The translations under genes and the position numbers were made by a program. Shown here piece by piece: positions 61,520-64,000 of a stretch of 64,000 bases of DNA. Positions within the stretch are counted from its first letter, which is position 1. Every line of letters begins with the position of its first letter. This stretch comes from Mesorhizobium sp. Lineage in GTDB: Bacteria > Pseudomonadota > Alphaproteobacteria > Rhizobiales > Rhizobiaceae. The stretch spans positions 186,001-250,000 of the forward strand of contig NZ_JAMLIG010000001.1 in NCBI RefSeq assembly GCF_023954305.1. Direction: 5' to 3'. Under the pieces are notes generated by a model. The model did no database searches. It saw only the letters and a list, made by a program, of their open reading frames with translations, and was not told the origin of the DNA.

Positions 61520-62278
61520 TCAGAACAGCTTGAGTTGCGGCGGCTCACCCGCCGCGGCGGGCTTCGGGGCGGTTGCCTGCTCGGTCGGAGCCACGGGCTC
61601 CTGGATTTCCGGGCCGGTATTGGCGACCTTGTTGACCTTGTCCGAAATCGGGATCGCCTCGAGATAGTCGGACGGAACCGGCGCCATCAGATCCGCGACA
61701 TCGCGCGGTTCGTTCAAGCGGCAGTCGAGCCAGCGGGAAAAGTCCTCCGGGCGGATCACCACCGGCATGCGGTCGTGGATCGCGGCGATGGCACTGTTGG
61801 CCGCCGTGGTCAGGATCGCGCCGGTGTCGATTTCCGCGCCGCCGGGCTCGGCATAGGTTTCCATCAGGCCGCCGAACGCCATCAATCCCCCACCGCGCGG
61901 CCGGATGAAATAGGGCTGGCTCCTCTTCGAACCGTCCCGCTTCCATTCGTAGAAACCGGAAGCGGGAACGAGCGTGCGGCGGTGGCGCATCGCGGCACGG
62001 AAGGCGGGCTTCTCCGCGGCGGTCTCCGAGCGGGCATTGATCAACAGCGGAAGGTCCTTCGGATCTTTCGCCCAACCCGGGATCAGCCCCCAGCGGACGA
62101 GCAGCGCGCGGCGGTCCGGCAGGTTGGAGCCGGGCTCGGCCCTCGGTCCGGCGACCACCATCAGGATCGGCTGCGTCGGCGCGATGTTGTAGCGTGCCGG
62201 AAAGCCTTCCAGTTCGAGCAGCGCGAACAGCGCCTCGACCTCCTCCGGCGTCGCAGTGAGCGTGAAACGTCCGCACAT
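61520..62278 (-). CDS. SOS response-associated peptidase (HMCES/YedK family)
   Basis: 252 residues from ATG at 62278. The catalytic Cys2 follows the initiator Met (MCGRFTLT), with the other active-site residues in NIAPTQ, LLINARSET (Asn), SGFYEW (Glu) and HDRMPVV (His). The family forms thiazolidine crosslinks with abasic sites in single-stranded DNA to shield them. The Pro/Glu-rich C-terminus (GPEIQEPVAPTEQATAPKPA) is disordered. It is divergent from the NUDIX gene; no LexA box is visible in the 84-bp spacer. Confidence 0.95.
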   Translation of the reverse strand: MCGRFTLTATPEEVEALFALLELEGFPARYNIAPTQPILMVVAGPRAEPGSNLPDRRALLVRWGLIPGWAKDPKDLPLLINARSETAAEKPAFRAAMRHRRTLVPASGFYEWKRDGSKRSQPYFIRPRGGGLMAFGGLMETYAEPGGAEIDTGAILTTAANSAIAAIHDRMPVVIRPEDFSRWLDCRLNEPRDVADLMAPVPSDYLEAIPISDKVNKVANTGPEIQEPVAPTEQATAPKPAAAGEPPQLKLF

Positions 62279-62362
62279 GGTCGAGATGTGGCGGCAGCCA
62301 GGCGCGCCGTCAAGCGGCATGGCGATTGCGGCAGACGGAGCGGCCGCATAGGTTCGGAACCG

Positions 62363-62764
62363 ATGCAAGCTACCCCACCCCTCCCCGCCGTATCGATCGC
62401 GCTCGTCGACGGCGACCGCGTGCTCCTGGTCAGGCGGGGCCGGGCGCCCGCGAGAGGGCTCTATGCGTTTCCCGGCGGTCGCGTCGAAGACGGCGAGACC
62501 TTTGAAGACGCGGTGCGGCGGGAATTGTTCGAGGAGACCGGTCTGGGTGCGGAGGCGATCGAGCCGGTCGAGACGCTGCTGATCGAGCGCGAGGGAGACG
62601 GCTCGGCATTCGAGCTCCACGTGTTTCGCGGCGCCTATGCGGGCGGCGAGCCGGCGGCTGGCGACGACGCGGAAACCGCCGGCTGGTTCCGGCTGGCGGA
62701 GATGAACGGCCTCCCGGTGATCCCCTCGGTGCTCGCCGTGGCGCAAAGGCTGCTCGCCCCGTGA
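62363..62764 (+). CDS. NUDIX hydrolase
   Basis: 133 residues from ATG at 62363. The NUDIX box is GGRVEDGETFEDAVRRELFE and the following ETGLG, with the GX5EX7REUXEEXGU spacing intact. It hydrolyses a nucleoside diphosphate linked to another moiety; which substrate is unknown. The frame overlaps antisense with the YedK gene region but starts after it. The stop overlaps the next gene's ATG (TGATG). Confidence 0.93.
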   Translation: MQATPPLPAVSIALVDGDRVLLVRRGRAPARGLYAFPGGRVEDGETFEDAVRRELFEETGLGAEAIEPVETLLIEREGDGSAFELHVFRGAYAGGEPAAGDDAETAGWFRLAEMNGLPVIPSVLAVAQRLLAP

Positions 62765-63186
62765 TGCGACGCCTTGCGGGAGCCCCAATCTTTGGCGAGA
62801 AGGGGCGCATGGCGCGCGGGTCCCTTCTCTCGGCTGCAATCCTTACGGCGGCGCTCGCGATGGCGCCGGCGTCGACGCGCGCGGCCGAGGCGCCGTTCGA
62901 AAGCCGTCTGCTGCGACTCTCCGAAATTCTCGGCTCGCTGCATTACCTGCGCAATCTGTGCGGCGAAACCTCGAACCAGTGGCGCGACGAAATGGAAACC
63001 CTGCTGCGGATCGAGAATCCGGAACCCGCGCTACGCGCCCGCTTCGTGTCGAGCTTCAACAACGGCTACCGCTCCTTCGCGGCCGGCTACTCGACCTGCA
63101 CCGAATCCGCCTATGCGGCGATCTCCCGATACATGAAGGAGGGCGAAGAGCTTTCGCGCGACATCGCCGTCCGATTCGGCAATTAA
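62764..63186 (+). CDS. TIGR02301 family protein
   Basis: 140 residues, ATG sharing a base with the NUDIX stop. An N-terminal hydrophobic segment (LLSAAILTAALAMAPASTRAAEA) looks like a signal peptide ending near TRAAEA. The mature part has LRLSEILGSLHYLRNLCGETSNQWRDEMETLL, two Cys (NLCGET, STCTES) likely bonded in the periplasm, and YMKEGEELSRDIA. The family is confined largely to Rhizobiales and sits beside this NUDIX gene; function unknown. Confidence 0.9.
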   Translation: MRRLAGAPIFGEKGRMARGSLLSAAILTAALAMAPASTRAAEAPFESRLLRLSEILGSLHYLRNLCGETSNQWRDEMETLLRIENPEPALRARFVSSFNNGYRSFAAGYSTCTESAYAAISRYMKEGEELSRDIAVRFGN

Positions 63187-63320
63187 CCTAATGCTTACTT
63201 TTTGCCGACTGCGGGGGTGCACGTTGATTCAATTGTGCTAAAAGTTTTAAGCGTGCGTTAAGGATGGTTGCCGGCCGGTGAATCAGGCACACTGGCCCCG
63301 ACAACGGGTGGATTGAGTCG

Positions 63321-63578
63321 ATGGGTCAAGGTTTGGGCGAACTCGACGCGTTGATGCGCGAGGAGAAGCGTCTGACGGCGCTGGAAAGCCAGACGGAAGC
63401 CTGGGCGGACGGCCTCTCGGCCGGGATCGAGCCCGAACTCATCGCCGAGGTTGCGCTGACCACCGCCTTGACCGAACTCCTGCGCTCCTGCGGGGAAGAC
63501 GCCGCGGTTGCGCTCGTCGACCGCATGCGCGAAAGAATCATCAGCGGCGAATTCACCCCGGAAATCCGGCGCCATTGA
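63321..63578 (+). CDS. Conserved hypothetical protein (85 aa), alpha-helical
   Basis: 85 residues starting MGQGLGELDALMREEKRLTALE, a strongly helical, acidic protein with no membrane segment. The middle EPELIAEVALTTALTELLRSCG and end DRMRERIISGEFTPEI suggest two or three amphipathic helices. A small conserved rhizobial protein by style; no known domain is recognised. It lies in the same direction as TIGR02301 with a 134-bp gap that may contain its promoter. Confidence 0.7.
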   Translation: MGQGLGELDALMREEKRLTALESQTEAWADGLSAGIEPELIAEVALTTALTELLRSCGEDAAVALVDRMRERIISGEFTPEIRRH

Positions 63579-63630
63579 CGATGCGGCGCTGCGGCGCTTT
63601 GATCGGCCGAAGCAAGGCAGGCAGGACGAA

Positions 63631-64000
63631 ATGGCTAACGCTTCGCGGATGTTGCGCGCGACCGCCAGCAGAATGTGCGTGGGGTTGATCGCCGCGTTGC
63701 TGTGGGCTGGACAGGGTTTCGCGCTGAGCGAGATCAAGCCGGACGAAACCGCTCCGCCCGAGGTTACGGATCCCACACCGCTTCCCGACATCACGCCTCC
63801 CGGCAATTCGACCGGCGAAGTGCCGATGCCCGATCCGGTACGCCCGCCGCAAGGCGAGGCGCCGGCGATCGATGGCCAGACGCTCGATCCGGCGACAACG
63901 CCCGGCGTCGAAGAAACCGCCGATCCGGCTCGGCCGAATGCCGATCCGGAGGCGCCGGTTCCCGAGGTGATCTACGACCTGTCGAAACTGCCCGGGCCGA
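63631..64000 (+). CDS. Conserved exported protein, N-terminal part (runs off the right edge)
   Basis: ATG at 63631, preceded by CAGGCAGGACGAA; the frame is open to 64000. A signal peptide (MCVGLIAALLWAGQGFALS) is followed by a long Pro/Asp/Glu/Thr-rich stretch (DETAPPEVTDPTPLPDITPP and similar). At about residue 111-122 it reaches EVIYDLSKLPGP, which I recognise as the start of a conserved domain in a Rhizobiales exported protein family. The domain itself lies beyond the window, so no function is given. Confidence 0.75.
   Translation, partial: MANASRMLRATASRMCVGLIAALLWAGQGFALSEIKPDETAPPEVTDPTPLPDITPPGNSTGEVPMPDPVRPPQGEAPAIDGQTLDPATTPGVEETADPARPNADPEAPVPEVIYDLSKLPGP

Overview
The window is about 64 kb of high-GC chromosome from an alphaproteobacterium. 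Gene content and order point to the Hyphomicrobiales (Rhizobiales), most likely a Mesorhizobium/Phyllobacteriaceae-type organism: an lptF-lptG-lptD-surA-pdxA-rsmA run facing fabD-fabG-acpP-fabF-mltG-yicC-gmk, rpsF-rpsR-rplI, dnaB-alr-radA-cvpA-purF, psd-pssA, an Atm1-like ABC exporter with its ArsR regulator, and a NUDIX/TIGR02301 pair. This assignment is an inference from synteny and protein style; there is no rRNA or tRNA gene in the window to confirm it. Almost all of it is core chromosome. I see no phage, integrase, transposase or CRISPR array.

Layout. 1-5.4 kb: tail of an EAL-domain gene, ndk, a GST and DinB divergent pair, rpsU, an ABC-F ATPase and a crotonase. 5.4-7.8 kb: an intergenic mosaic of palindromes, a heptamer tandem repeat, repeated GTAAACTGTCCCC units and small lineage-specific genes. 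7.8-18.5 kb: holC-pepA, a PAP2 phosphatase, then the LPS-transport and outer-membrane biogenesis operon lptFGD with a SurA-like chaperone, pdxA and rsmA. 18.5-24.9 kb: the converging fatty-acid and cell-wall cluster. 25-30.8 kb: an LtaS/OpgB-like phosphoglycerol transferase, the ribosomal-protein operon, a cyclopropane fatty acid synthase and ExoD. 31-38.8 kb: dnaB, alr, an inserted Phd/PemK-like toxin-antitoxin pair, radA, cvpA, purF and an SDR. 38.9-51.3 kb: RidA, a SLC13/TrkA-C permease, an Aas-like acyltransferase-ligase fusion, pssA-psd, ArsR plus ABC exporter, a LysM protein, a LOG-family protein and RarD. 51.6-64 kb: a secreted protein, a diguanylate cyclase, an AT-rich island gene pair, cimA, an aminopeptidase, two GFA proteins, a VOC protein, a DUF559 protein, cysS, YedK and the NUDIX group.

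Envelope building is the dominant theme: fatty-acid synthesis, LPS transport, lipid A/PAP2 phosphatase, phospholipid head groups (PssA/Psd), acyl recycling, cyclopropanation, phosphoglycerol decoration, MltG and LysM all lie within about 40 kb.

The parts that do not look like ordinary core genome are these. (1) An AT-rich two-gene cassette at 53784-54405: a three-helix membrane protein whose stop codon overlaps the start of a 36-residue peptide containing eight consecutive prolines. (2) A mosaic, over-long cysS with alternating GC content. (3) Three kinds of long near-perfect inverted repeats: 40-bp arms at 2023-2173, 47-bp arms at 56061-56220, and a pair flanking and partly encoding the end of a DUF559 gene. 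(4) A toxin-antitoxin pair with its own palindromic operator, lying between alr and radA.
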